The position numbers were made by a program, and so were the translations under genes. DNA of 64,000 bases from Pseudomonas syringae. GTDB taxonomy: Bacteria; Pseudomonadota; Gammaproteobacteria; Pseudomonadales; Pseudomonadaceae. This document shows positions 29,203 to 38,800 of the stretch, piece by piece. The first letter of the stretch is position 1; every line of letters begins with the position of its first letter. The notes beneath the pieces are model-generated. The model was not told where the DNA came from, did no database searches, and saw nothing but the letters and a program-made list of their open reading frames with translations. The stretch covers positions 1 through 64,000 of the forward strand of contig NZ_WKEQ01000022.1 of assembly GCF_021605415.1 (NCBI RefSeq), written 5' to 3'.

Positions 29203-29910
29203 ATGGCCCAGTCGGAAACCGTTGAACGCATTCTTGATGCTGCCGAGATGTTGTTCGCGGAAAAAGGTTTCGCTGAAACCTCGTTGCGTTTGATCACTAG
29301 CAAAGCCGGGGTCAATCTGGCAGCGGTGAACTATCACTTCGGCTCTAAGAAGGCCTTGATTCAGGCAGTTTTTTCGCGCTTTCTCGGGCCGTTCTGCATC
29401 AGTCTCGATAAAGAGCTGGAGCGCCGTCAGGCCAAGCCGGAAAACAGACCGACGCTGGAAGAGCTGCTGGAAATTCTTGTCGAGCAAGCGTTGGTCGTGC
29501 AGCCGCGCAGTGGCAACGATTTGTCGATCTTCATGCGCTTGCTTGGCTTGGCATTCAGCCAAAGCCAGGGCCACTTGCGACGTTATCTCGAAGACATGTA
29601 CGGCAAGGTGTTCCGTCGGTACATGTTGTTGGTCAATGAAGCCGCCCCGCGCATTCCTCCTATCGAACTGTTCTGGCGTGTGCACTTCATGCTTGGCGCC
29701 GCAGCGTTCAGCATGTCCGGGATTAAGGCATTGCGCGCGATTGCGGAGACCGATTTCGGCGTTAATACCTCTATTGAGCAGGTGATGCGTTTGATGGTGC
29801 CGTTCCTCGCCGCCGGCATGCGCGCCGAAACCGGTGTAACCGATACCAACATGGCCTCAGCGCAGTTGCGTCCGCGCAATAAAACCGCGCCAGTCACCGC
29901 CAAGGTATAA
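29203..29910 (+). CDS. psrA: TetR-family regulator PsrA
   Basis: 235 residues. PsrA senses long-chain fatty acids and, in Pseudomonas, activates rpoS and represses beta-oxidation genes such as fadBA. The TetR DNA-binding domain is at residues 1-60: ERILDAAEMLFAEKGFAETSLR, then ITSKAGVNLAAVNYHFGSK (recognition helix). The C-terminal ligand domain follows the PsrA type. The ATG at 29203 follows GGCGGAG; a GTG at 29185 lies inside the operator. It is likely autoregulated through the two palindromes upstream. A long hairpin terminator follows. Confidence 0.93.
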   Translation: MAQSETVERILDAAEMLFAEKGFAETSLRLITSKAGVNLAAVNYHFGSKKALIQAVFSRFLGPFCISLDKELERRQAKPENRPTLEELLEILVEQALVVQPRSGNDLSIFMRLLGLAFSQSQGHLRRYLEDMYGKVFRRYMLLVNEAAPRIPPIELFWRVHFMLGAAAFSMSGIKALRAIAETDFGVNTSIEQVMRLMVPFLAAGMRAETGVTDTNMASAQLRPRNKTAPVTAKV

Positions 29911-29976
29911 CCGCACACGGGTGGGCGCGGCAGCAGACATCCGCTAAGCTAGCCGCCCATGTCGACTCTCGTTCTG

Positions 29977-30050
29977 AACCCGCTCCGCAAACAGATCGCC
30001 ACACCGGCAGGCATTGCCCTTGGTGGCGATCTCTTGCGGAGCGGGTTTTT
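29977..30050 (+). terminator. Long hairpin terminator between psrA and nagZ
   Basis: Outer arms AACCCGCTCCGCAA and TTGCGGAGCGGGTT are exact complements, an inner stem GATCGCCAC / GTGGCGATC extends them, and TTTTT follows. At about 70 bases it is unusually long for a terminator. It ends 18 bases before nagZ, so it could also shape the nagZ leader. Confidence 0.75.
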
Positions 30051-30068
30051 AGTTATCAAGGAATTTTT

Positions 30069-31079
30069 ATGACTGCTGGCCTGCAAGGCTCGTTGATGGT
30101 GGACATCGCCGGTACCTGGCTGACGGCTGAAGATCGCCAATTGTTGCGTCAGCCCGAAGTGGGCGGCCTGATCATTTTTGCCCGCAACATTGAGCATCCG
30201 CGTCAAGTGCGTGAGTTGAGCGCCGCGATCCGTGCCGTCCGCCCGGATCTGTTGCTGGCGGTGGATCAGGAGGGCGGTCGCGTGCAGCGTCTGCGGCAGG
30301 GCTTCGTGCGATTGCCCGCCATGCGCGCCATCGCCGATAACCCGAACGCCGAATACCTGGCCGAGCAGTGCGGCTGGATCATGGCGACCGAGGTATTGGC
30401 CGTGGGTCTCGACCTGAGCTTTGCTCCGGTGCTGGATCTGGATTACCAGCGCAGCGCCGTCGTCGGTACCCGCTCTTTCGAAGGAGATCCCGAGCGTGCT
30501 GCCTTGCTGGCGGGTGCTTTCATTCGCGGAATGAACAGCGCCGGCATGGCCGCTACAGGCAAGCATTTTCCCGGCCATGGCTGGGCAGAAGCCGACTCCC
30601 ATGTGGCGATCCCGAACGACGAGCGCAGTCTCGACGAAATTCGCGCAAACGACCTGGTGCCGTTCGCCCGCCTAAGCCAGCAACTTGCCGCTGTCATGCC
30701 CGCGCATGTGATTTACCCGCAAGTCGACGCTAATCCGGCAGGGTTCTCCCGCCGCTGGTTGCAGGACATCTTGCGCGGGGAGTTGCAATTCGACGGTGTG
30801 ATCTTCAGCGATGACCTGTCGATGGCTGGCGCCCATGTGGTCGGCGATGCGGCCAGCCGCATCGAGGCGGCCCTGAGCGCCGGTTGTGACATGGGCCTGG
30901 TCTGCAACGACCGCGCCGCCGCCGAACTGGCCCTGACTGCCGCCCAACGCCTGAAAGTGACGCCGTCCGCACGCATTGCGAGGATGCGCGGCCAGTCGTT
31001 CGCCAGTACCGATTATCGTCAGGATCCTCGCTGGCTCACTGCCATCGGCGCGCTCAAAGACGCCCAACTGATTGATTAA
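30069..31079 (+). CDS. nagZ: Beta-N-acetylhexosaminidase NagZ
   Basis: 336 residues, GH3 family, cytoplasmic. NagZ removes GlcNAc from GlcNAc-anhydroMurNAc peptides during peptidoglycan recycling; the products induce AmpC beta-lactamase through AmpR. The family fingerprint KHFPGHG near residue 165-171 holds the catalytic histidine, preceded by DQEGGRVQRL and followed by the nucleophile in IFSDDLSM near 245. AAGGA lies 8 bases before the ATG. It is 12 bases from the next gene, so they form an operon. Confidence 0.95.
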   Translation: MTAGLQGSLMVDIAGTWLTAEDRQLLRQPEVGGLIIFARNIEHPRQVRELSAAIRAVRPDLLLAVDQEGGRVQRLRQGFVRLPAMRAIADNPNAEYLAEQCGWIMATEVLAVGLDLSFAPVLDLDYQRSAVVGTRSFEGDPERAALLAGAFIRGMNSAGMAATGKHFPGHGWAEADSHVAIPNDERSLDEIRANDLVPFARLSQQLAAVMPAHVIYPQVDANPAGFSRRWLQDILRGELQFDGVIFSDDLSMAGAHVVGDAASRIEAALSAGCDMGLVCNDRAAAELALTAAQRLKVTPSARIARMRGQSFASTDYRQDPRWLTAIGALKDAQLID

Positions 31080-31091
31080 GGATTTTTCGAA

Positions 31092-31829
31092 ATGACGGTT
31101 TACGCGATTATCGGTGGTACCGGCCTGACCCAACTCGAAGGCTTGAACATTCGCCAGTCGCTGGCAGTGGACACACCCTATGGTGCGCCATCGGCCGAGG
31201 TGCTGGTTGGCGAGTACGCCGGCAACGAAGTGCTGTTCCTGGCCCGTCACGGCCATCCACACCGTTTTCCGCCCCACAAGGTCAACTATCGCGCCAACCT
31301 CTGGGCGCTGAAGCAGGCTGGCGCCGAGGCGATCATCGCGGTCAACGCCGTGGGCGGCATTCATCCGGCAATGGGCACTGGACATTTCTGCGTCCCGCAC
31401 CAGATCGTCGATTACACCAGTGGTCGCGAACACACTTTTTTCGCTGATGATCTGGAGCATGTCACACACATCGACTTCAGCTTTCCCTACAGCGAACCAT
31501 TGCGTCAGCAACTGATCGCCGCGCTGGCGGCGGAAGGTTGTGAATACAGCGATCAAGGCGTGTATGCCTGCACTCAGGGTCCGCGTCTGGAAACCGTGGC
31601 CGAGATCGTGCGCCTGGAGCGCGACGGTTGCGACATTGTCGGCATGACCGGCATGCCGGAAGCCGCGCTGGCCCGCGAGCTCGATCTGGACTATGCCTGC
31701 CTCTCGCTGGTGGTCAACCCTGCGGCGGGCAAGACCACGGCAGTCATCACCATGGCTGAAATCGAACAGGCCTTGCATGACGGAATGGGCAAGGTGAAGT
31801 CGACATTGACGCGGGTGTTGGCGAGCTGA
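31092..31829 (+). CDS. S-methyl-5'-thioinosine phosphorylase
   Basis: 245 residues of the PNP/MTAP phosphorylase family. It starts VYAIIGGTGLTQLEGL with the phosphate-binding GGTG, then FLARHGHPHRFPPHKVNYRAN, and has the substrate-binding segment DIVGMTGMPEAALARELDL near 190. In P. aeruginosa the orthologue beside nagZ is the 5'-methylthioinosine phosphorylase, used after deamination of methylthioadenosine. The specificity assigned here relies on that synteny and could instead be MTA phosphorylase. No terminator is seen after it. Confidence 0.88.
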   Translation: MTVYAIIGGTGLTQLEGLNIRQSLAVDTPYGAPSAEVLVGEYAGNEVLFLARHGHPHRFPPHKVNYRANLWALKQAGAEAIIAVNAVGGIHPAMGTGHFCVPHQIVDYTSGREHTFFADDLEHVTHIDFSFPYSEPLRQQLIAALAAEGCEYSDQGVYACTQGPRLETVAEIVRLERDGCDIVGMTGMPEAALARELDLDYACLSLVVNPAAGKTTAVITMAEIEQALHDGMGKVKSTLTRVLAS

Positions 31830-31924
31830 TTTCACGACGACGATAGCTGAAAAGCTTCGCAAGCTGCGCTGGGCCGAGGCATACCCCTACGAACAGCAGA
31901 TCTAAATCCACGAGCACTCAAGCG

Positions 31925-32560
31925 GGTTTTGTGAGCTTCATTGCAGTTGGACTTGTCCCATGCAAGTTGACTGCAAGCACTGCGCCGCGCTCATTTTTCA
32001 CCTGCTGGATGAGTCTGTTGATAGCCCAGCCAGCCTCAAGGTTCATCTGAATCGGGAGCTGGAACGCTGGCTCCATGACATCCCCGCAGCTGTTAAGCAC
32101 ACCGATGAACCGCAGCAGGCGATGCGCCTTGTTTATAGACGCAAGGACACTTCGACCGCTGGAAAATGGGCGTTGGAGATCTGCAAGGCGGGTCAGCTCA
32201 AGAGTGGCGAACTGCAAGACATCAACAGCCAAACGGGCGTGTCACTTGACGCTTGCCCCAGACATTCCGGCGCGTCAGGCGGCGCGTGCTGATTCCCGAT
32301 GAAGCGCAGAACATCAAGAACCCGGCCAGCAAAGCCGCCCAGTCAGCCCGCGACCTGCAGGTGCGGCAGCGCTTGTGTCTGTCTGGCAGACCATTGGAAA
32401 ACCACCTCGGCGAGCTGTGGTCGCAGTTTCATTTCCTGTTGCCAGAAAAGATCCAGGCGTTGCAGCAGGAAAAAGCCGTGCTGGCCGAAGCCGTGCTTGA
32501 GGGCGGAACGACCGGCGGATGGAAGTTGGGTGAAGGAGAAATCGCAGCCTTCGGCAGCGC
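31925..32560 (+). pseudogene. Decayed SWIM/SNF2 helicase copy
   Basis: Three separate pieces of a SNF2-type helicase are readable on the plus strand. The first (about 31930-32240) has a SWIM finger, TCPMQVDCKHCAAL, where the usual preceding C-x-C is broken by a tryptophan. The second (about 32283-32445) has LIPDEAQNIKNPASKAAQ and LCLSGRPLENHLGELW, matching motifs II and III of the neighbour but with SGT changed to SGR. The third (32446-32550) matches the C-terminal tail, EKIQALQQEKAVLAEAVLEG. The reading frame shifts between pieces one and two, and the Walker A region and motifs IV-VI are deleted. The intact relative lies on the opposite strand immediately beyond. Confidence 0.85.
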
Positions 32561-32575
32561 CTACACCGGTGAATC

Positions 32576-35266
32576 TCAGCGCTTTTCGAGTTTGTCCGGC
32601 AACGGCGCGAACAACGCTTCAATATCATCACTCTGCAACTTCCAGTCCCCGGCCTTGCGCCCGTCCAGCACGCCCGCCGCCAGGTCGGACTTTTCCTTCT
32701 GCAGCAGCTGAATTTTCTCTTCTACCGTGCCGCGGGCAATCATTTTGTAGACGAACACCGGCTTCTCCTGGCCAATGCGGTAGGCGCGGTCGGTCGCCTG
32801 ATTCTCGGTTGCCGGGTTCCACCACGGGTCGTAGTGAATCACCGTGTCCGCTTCTGTCAGGTTCAACCCGACGCCCCCAGCCTTCAGGCTGATGAGAAAA
32901 ATCTGACGCTTGCCGCTCTGGAATTCCTTCACCGGTGCGCGACGATCACGGGTTTGTCCCGTCAGCAGGGCGTAGGCAATGTTGCGTTTTTTCAGCTCAT
33001 CCTCAATCAGCGACAGCATCGAGGTGAACTGCGAAAACAGCAGAATCCGCCGACCTTCCTCGAACAGTTCTTCGAGCATTTCCATCAGGCTGTCGAGCTT
33101 GCCCGAGGTGCTGCCGCGAGCGGGCATGGTTGCGTCATTGACCAGGCGCAAATCGCAACAGACCTGGCGCAATTTGAGCAAGGCTTCAAGAATGATGATC
33201 TGGCTGCGCGCCACGCCTTTGCGGGTGATCTCGTCGCGAACCTTCTTGTCCATGGCCAGGCGCATCGTTTCGTACACATCGCGCTGGGCTTCGTTGAGAT
33301 CGACCCAATGGATGATTTCAGTTTTCGGCGGCAGCTCAGTGGCCACCTGTTCCTTGGTGCGGCGTAGCAGAAACGGTTTGATCCGACCGTTGAGGTGCTG
33401 AAGTCTGACTTCGCTGCCGCGCTTTTCAATCGGCACCCGGTAATCGGCGTTGAAGCTTTTGACGTCTCCAAGCCAGCCGGGCAGCAGGAAATGAAACAGC
33501 GACCAGAGTTCGCCCAGATGGTTTTCCAGCGGCGTACCGCTCAGGCACAAACGTTGGCGGGCGTTCAGCTCGCGGGCAGCCTGGGCTGCCTTGCTGTTCG
33601 GATTCTTGATGTATTGCGCTTCGTCCAGCACGAGGATGTGCAGCGGCTGCTGCGCCAGTCGCTCGACATCTTTGGGCAGCAATGCGTAGGTGGTGAGAAT
33701 CAGGTCATATTCGACCAGATGCTCGAAGTGCTTCTTGCGACTGGCGCCATACAACGCCACGACTTTCAGTTGCGGAGTGAAATGCGCTGCTTCGTCCAGC
33801 CAGTTCGGAATCAGGCTGGTGGGCATCACCACCATGGATGGCCGATTCAAGCGTCCGGCGATCTTCTCGCTGAGAATATGCGCCAGGGTTTGTAGGGTTT
33901 TGCCCAGGCCCATGTCGTCCGCAAGGATCCCGCCGACTTCAAGTTGTCGCAGCGATTGCATCCAGCTCAGACCTTCGAGCTGATAAGGGCGCAGCGTCGC
34001 GTTCAAGCCCTCCGGCGCTTGCGCGCTGTAATCGCGAATGTCCCGCAGGCGTTGGGCCAGGCTGCGCATCTGCTCGCCGCCCTCCCAGAGCAGTGGAATG
34101 CCCTCCAGCGGGTTGAGGCGGATCGCGTCAGCTTTGCTCAGGCGCAACACGGTTTCGCCCGGTGCCTGCATATAGAACTCGCCGAGTGTTGCCAGCACAG
34201 GTTTGAGTCGACCCAGCGGCAGCGCGACCTGCAAAGGCCCATGCTCAATGTTGCGTTGTGGCACGTTGACCAGAATCAGCTCGTCGTCACGACGTCGGGC
34301 CAGGCGTTCCGGGTTGAGGATCTCCGCATGGGAGCGCATCAGATTGAGCAAGATTGGCAGCAGGCTCAGGCGCTCGCCGTTGACGATGATCCCCAACTCC
34401 AGATCAAACCAGTCACGCTCCGGGGCCTGTTCGACCGTGGCGTACCAGTCATCGACGGCCGTCAGATCAAAACCGAACTCTTCATCGATCTGCAATTCCC
34501 AGCCTTGGGTGCGCAGCTTCGGCAGTTCGTTCAGGGTAAAGGTCAGCCAGGCGCTGTCATTGACCATCTCGTACAGTTCGCCTGCGCTTTCCGGCAGGGC
34601 TTTGCTTTGCCGGGTGGCGATGCGAAAACCGAGAATCCGCAGTTGCTCCCGGTAGGACTGTTCGATTTCCGGATGGCGTTTGACCCGCAGTGTCTGGGTT
34701 TCCTGGCGGATCAGAATGTCGCTGTTCTTCTGCCCGCTGACGTATTCGTCCAGATAACTGAACGACAGCGCCGCACGGTGCTGGATGTAGCGCTGCATCT
34801 TGCCGTTGCGCGGCTCGAAAGCGCTGAATTCGACACTCGCCAGCCATAGGCGCGGCAGAGGTTGCACGTTGTCGACCAAGACTTGTGGCGGTGCCTTCGG
34901 GCTGCGGTTTTCGAGCACGGCCTGGAGCTTTTCCAGTAGCTCGGCGTCCTTGGCAGCGGCGGGGTATTCGAGGGTTTCCTGCACTTGCAGCAATACTGCT
35001 GCGCAATGTTTACAGTTGCTGCGGATCGGGCAAGTGCAGGTGGCGTCGACCATCAGCAGCGTGCCTTTGGCTGACTCACGCAGGCGAATGGTCTGACGGT
35101 AGACGTTACCGCCAGAGCCTTCGCAACTGGCCGTAATCGTCGCATCGCCGACCTGGGCGATGCGCACGCGATTTTCCAGGGCGTAGCGGCGGCCACGCTC
35201 CAGGCTCTGTTCCTTGAACCGACTGACCCAGGAGGGTGCCAGCGGTTTGCTCATGGGCGTGGACAT
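32576..35266 (-). CDS. SWIM zinc finger / SNF2-family DEAD-box-like helicase
   Basis: 896 residues. The N-terminus has a SWIM zinc finger (CTCPIRSNCKHC near 80) and the C-terminal half a complete SNF2 ATPase: ADDMGLGKTLQTL near 450, VLDEAQ near 548, LSGTPLENHLGELWS near 570, and the helicase-C motifs ILLFSQFTSML, GGVGLNLTEAD and DRAYRIGQ. Such enzymes move or remodel protein-DNA complexes using ATP; the RapA-like role in recycling RNA polymerase is possible but RapA itself lacks the SWIM finger. A second ATG at 35254 is an alternative start. The stop lies about 15 bases from the end of the decayed copy. Confidence 0.88.
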   Translation of the reverse strand: MSTPMSKPLAPSWVSRFKEQSLERGRRYALENRVRIAQVGDATITASCEGSGGNVYRQTIRLRESAKGTLLMVDATCTCPIRSNCKHCAAVLLQVQETLEYPAAAKDAELLEKLQAVLENRSPKAPPQVLVDNVQPLPRLWLASVEFSAFEPRNGKMQRYIQHRAALSFSYLDEYVSGQKNSDILIRQETQTLRVKRHPEIEQSYREQLRILGFRIATRQSKALPESAGELYEMVNDSAWLTFTLNELPKLRTQGWELQIDEEFGFDLTAVDDWYATVEQAPERDWFDLELGIIVNGERLSLLPILLNLMRSHAEILNPERLARRRDDELILVNVPQRNIEHGPLQVALPLGRLKPVLATLGEFYMQAPGETVLRLSKADAIRLNPLEGIPLLWEGGEQMRSLAQRLRDIRDYSAQAPEGLNATLRPYQLEGLSWMQSLRQLEVGGILADDMGLGKTLQTLAHILSEKIAGRLNRPSMVVMPTSLIPNWLDEAAHFTPQLKVVALYGASRKKHFEHLVEYDLILTTYALLPKDVERLAQQPLHILVLDEAQYIKNPNSKAAQAARELNARQRLCLSGTPLENHLGELWSLFHFLLPGWLGDVKSFNADYRVPIEKRGSEVRLQHLNGRIKPFLLRRTKEQVATELPPKTEIIHWVDLNEAQRDVYETMRLAMDKKVRDEITRKGVARSQIIILEALLKLRQVCCDLRLVNDATMPARGSTSGKLDSLMEMLEELFEEGRRILLFSQFTSMLSLIEDELKKRNIAYALLTGQTRDRRAPVKEFQSGKRQIFLISLKAGGVGLNLTEADTVIHYDPWWNPATENQATDRAYRIGQEKPVFVYKMIARGTVEEKIQLLQKEKSDLAAGVLDGRKAGDWKLQSDDIEALFAPLPDKLEKR

Positions 35267-35275
35267 GGGACTTGA

Positions 35276-35842
35276 TCAGTCCGGAATGGCTTCAGGGGCT
35301 TCTCGTGGGGCGGGTGCCGTCAGGGAAGTGATCTTGATCAGCAGAGCCAGATGGCCGTTATCCAGATAGTTGAGCTGACCGTTCTTGGTGTGGCTGTCTT
35401 GCTTCAGACGTTCGCTGGCGGTGACGAGGCCATTGGCGTCAATCTGGTTGACCCAGAAATCGGCGCTGACGTCCGTAAAGCGGCCTAGCTTCATTTCAAG
35501 CGTCCCCTCGATCGGGAACTGACCGAACTGTTCGGCGCCCTCGCTGACCGCCACTTTGGCGGGCGTGTCGCCCAAGGTCTGCTGCCAGGCCTTGTGCATC
35601 AACACGCTGTACTCACCGCTGGCGGTGAGCTTCTCAGCAACACCGCCCAGCGCCGGGCTGCGGTTGCTGTCATCGCTCAGGCGCTGGGCGCCAGCGGCCC
35701 AGTCTTCCGGTGCGGCGCGGCTGATAATCGCCGGTACGGCGTTTTGTCTGACCAGAATCATTTCGACTTGATACGTGTCATCGGCAAACGCCGTCGGTGC
35801 GACCAGGGTTAACAACAAGCTCAGCGAGCGAAACAGGCGCAT
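35276..35842 (-). CDS. csiV: CsiV family protein
   Basis: 188 residues with a signal peptide (MRLFRSLSLLLTLVAPTAFA), so exported to the periplasm. The mature part begins DDTYQVEMILVRQNA, typical of the CsiV family (named for a peptidoglycan-binding partner of Vibrio cholerae lytic and D-amino-acid control), and includes LGRFTDVSADFWVNQ. The start at 35842 is preferred, with AAGGAC upstream; the ATG 13 codons earlier overlaps the end of mfd. It follows mfd by 10 bases in one operon, the usual Pseudomonas arrangement. The symbol is by family, not proven function. Confidence 0.78.
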   Translation of the reverse strand: MRLFRSLSLLLTLVAPTAFADDTYQVEMILVRQNAVPAIISRAAPEDWAAGAQRLSDDSNRSPALGGVAEKLTASGEYSVLMHKAWQQTLGDTPAKVAVSEGAEQFGQFPIEGTLEMKLGRFTDVSADFWVNQIDANGLVTASERLKQDSHTKNGQLNYLDNGHLALLIKITSLTAPAPREAPEAIPD

Positions 35843-35852
35843 GCGGCGTCCT

Positions 35853-38800
35853 TCAAGCAGTTTTCGGAATGAGGCGCTCAAATAGCGCCTCTACAGTATT
35901 AAAGCGCTCTTCCGCGCGCTCCATTGGCACCATGAACTTGAACATCGTGGCGCCTTCGAATTTGTAGCGTTTTGGCTGGCCCTGGATCAGTTTGATCAGC
36001 GTCAGTGGATCGACCGGCGTCTGCGCGGCGAACTCGATGCGCCCACCTTGCGGGCCACCATCGACTTTCTTGATGCCCAGCAGTTCAGCCTGCAACTTGA
36101 GCGCGGTGATGCGCATCAGGTTCTTGGTCGGTTCCGGCAGCAGGCCGAAACGGTCGATCATCTCCACTTGCAGATCTTTCAGGCCTTCTTCGTCGGCGGC
36201 CGACGCGATGCGCTTGTACAGAATCAGTCGGGCGTGAACGTCCGGCAAATAATCTTCCGGAATCAGCGCTGGCACCCGCAGGTTGACCTCCGGCCCACCG
36301 CCGAGCGGTTGATCGAGATTCGGTTGTTCGCCCTTGCGGATCGACTTCACCGCACGCTCAAGCATTTCCATATACAGCGTGAAGCCCACCGCCTGGATCT
36401 GCCCGCTCTGGCCGTCGCCCAGGAGTTCGCCGGCGCCACGGATCTCCAGGTCATTGGTGGCGAGCACGAAGCCCGCGCCAAGATCCTGGGTGTTGGCAAT
36501 CGCTTCCAGGCGCTTTTCTGCATCCGACGTGATTTGCTGGCGCGGCGGCGTCAGAAGATAAGCGTAAGCCTGGTGGTGACTGCGCCCCACACGGCCGCGC
36601 AACTGGTGCAGTTGCGCCAGGCCGAACTTGTCGGCGCGCTCGATGATGATCGTGTTGGCACTCGGCACGTCGATGCCGGTCTCGATGATGGTCGAGGCGA
36701 TCAGCACGTTAAAGCGCTTGTGATAGAAGTCGCTCATCACTTGTTCGAGTTCACGCTCGCGCATTTGTCCGTGGCCAATGGCGATTCGTGCTTCCGGCAC
36801 AAGTTCGGCGAGATCCGCTGCACATTTCTCGATGGTTTTTACATCGTTGTGCAAGTAGTAAACCTGGCCGCCACGCAGCAATTCACGCAGCAGGGCTTCC
36901 TTGACTGTGCTCTTGTTCTGCTCCATGACGAAGGTGCGCACTGACAGGCGACGCGCCGGTGGCGTGGCGATGATCGACAGGTCGCGCATGCCCGACACCG
37001 CCATGTTCAGCGTGCGCGGAATCGGCGTGGCGGTCAGCGTCAGAATGTCGACTTCGCTACGCAAAGCCTTGAGCTGTTCTTTCTGACGCACACCAAAACG
37101 GTGTTCTTCGTCAATGATCACCAGCCCGAGGTTTTTGATCTTCACGTCGTCGGACAGCAGCTTGTGCGTGCCGATGACGATGTCGATTTTGCCCTCCGCC
37201 AGATCCGCAATGGCCGCGTTCACTTCCTTGGCCGACTTGAAGCGACTCATCACTTCCACGCTCACCGGCCAGTCGGCAAAGCGGTCGCGGAAACTGTTGT
37301 AGTGCTGCTGGGCGAGGAGGGTGGTCGGCACCAGAATGGCCACTTGCCGACCGCCGTGCACAGCGATAAACGCGGCGCGCATGGCCACTTCGGTCTTGCC
37401 GAACCCGACGTCGCCGCAGACCAGGCGATCCATCGGTTTCGGGGCGAGCATGTCTTCGCGCACGGCTTCGATGGTGGACTGCTGATCCGGGGTTTCCTCG
37501 AACGGGAAGCCTGCACTGAATGTCGCGTAGTCGGCTTTTGGGTCGGCGAACGCATAACCTTCGCGAGCGGCGCGGCGGGCGTAGATGTCGAGCAATTCGG
37601 CGGCGACATCGCGCACCTGTTCAGCGGCCTTGCGCTTGGCTTTTTGCCAGACTTCAGAACCCAAACGGTGCAGCGGCGCGAGGGCATCGTCGCTGCCGGT
37701 GTAACGAGCAATCAGGTGCAGGTTGGCCACCGGCACGTACAGCTTGGCGTTCTCGGCGTATTCGAGGGTCAGGAATTCGGCGGCCTGGTTGTCGATTTCC
37801 AGAATCGTCAGTCCCAGGTAGCGACCGACACCGTGATCGATGTGCACCACCGGCGCGCCTTCGCGCAGTTCGGTAAGGTTTTTGATGACGGCATCGTTGG
37901 CGACGTCGCTGCGTTTCTCGCGTCGTCGGCGCTGCATGACACGCTGGCCAAACAACGGGCTTTCCGCCACCAGCGCCAGCGCCGGATCGTCGAGTATCAA
38001 ACCTTCATCGAGCGGCGCGATGGTGATCGCCAGGCGATCTTTACCAGTGACAAAGTCCGGCCAGCTGTCGACGGTTTTCGGCCGCAGCTTCAGGCGTTCG
38101 AGCAGATCCAGCAGCACTTCGCGACGGCCCGCGGATTCGGCGGTAAACAGCACGCGTCCGGGAAACTCATCAAGGAATGCCGCGAGTGCCGCTAAAGGTT
38201 GAGTCGCTTTGGCTTCAATCGCCAGATCAGGCAGAGTCCTGGCCGGGAATCGCTCGCGGCCGACGCCGCTCTCGACGTCTTGCTGGCTGGCGACCACGCG
38301 CGGCCAGCTCTTCAGGCGGGCGAAGCAATCTTCGACCGGCAGGAACAGTTCGTCGGGCGGCAATAGAGGGCGCGATGGATCGACGCGGCGCTCTTCGTAA
38401 CGATTGCGCACGTCGTTCCAGAAGTTTTCCGCCGCCTGCTCGATGCCCGGCAGCGAGAACACTTGGGTGTCTTGCGGCAAGTAGTCAAACAGTGTGGAGG
38501 TTTCGTCGAAGAACAGCGGCAGGTAGTACTCGATACCGGCGGGTGTAATCCCGCTGCTCAGATCCTGAAAGATCGGGCAGCGGCGGAAGTCGACATCAAA
38601 ACGTTCGCGAAAACGCGCCTTGAAGCGAGTGACCGCGTCTTTCTGCAGCGGGAATTCCCGGGCCGGTAGCAGCTTGACCGAATCGACCTTGTCGATGGAG
38701 CGCTGGTTTTCCGGGTCGAAGGTGCGCAGGGTTTCGATTTCGTCATCGAACAGGTCGATGCGATAGGGCAGTTTGCTGCCCATCGGGAACAGGTCGATCA

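Noticed and set aside
31918..32232. Minus-strand 104-codon frame over the helicase remnant
   Set aside because: The plus-strand reading shows clear helicase homology; the minus frame has none.
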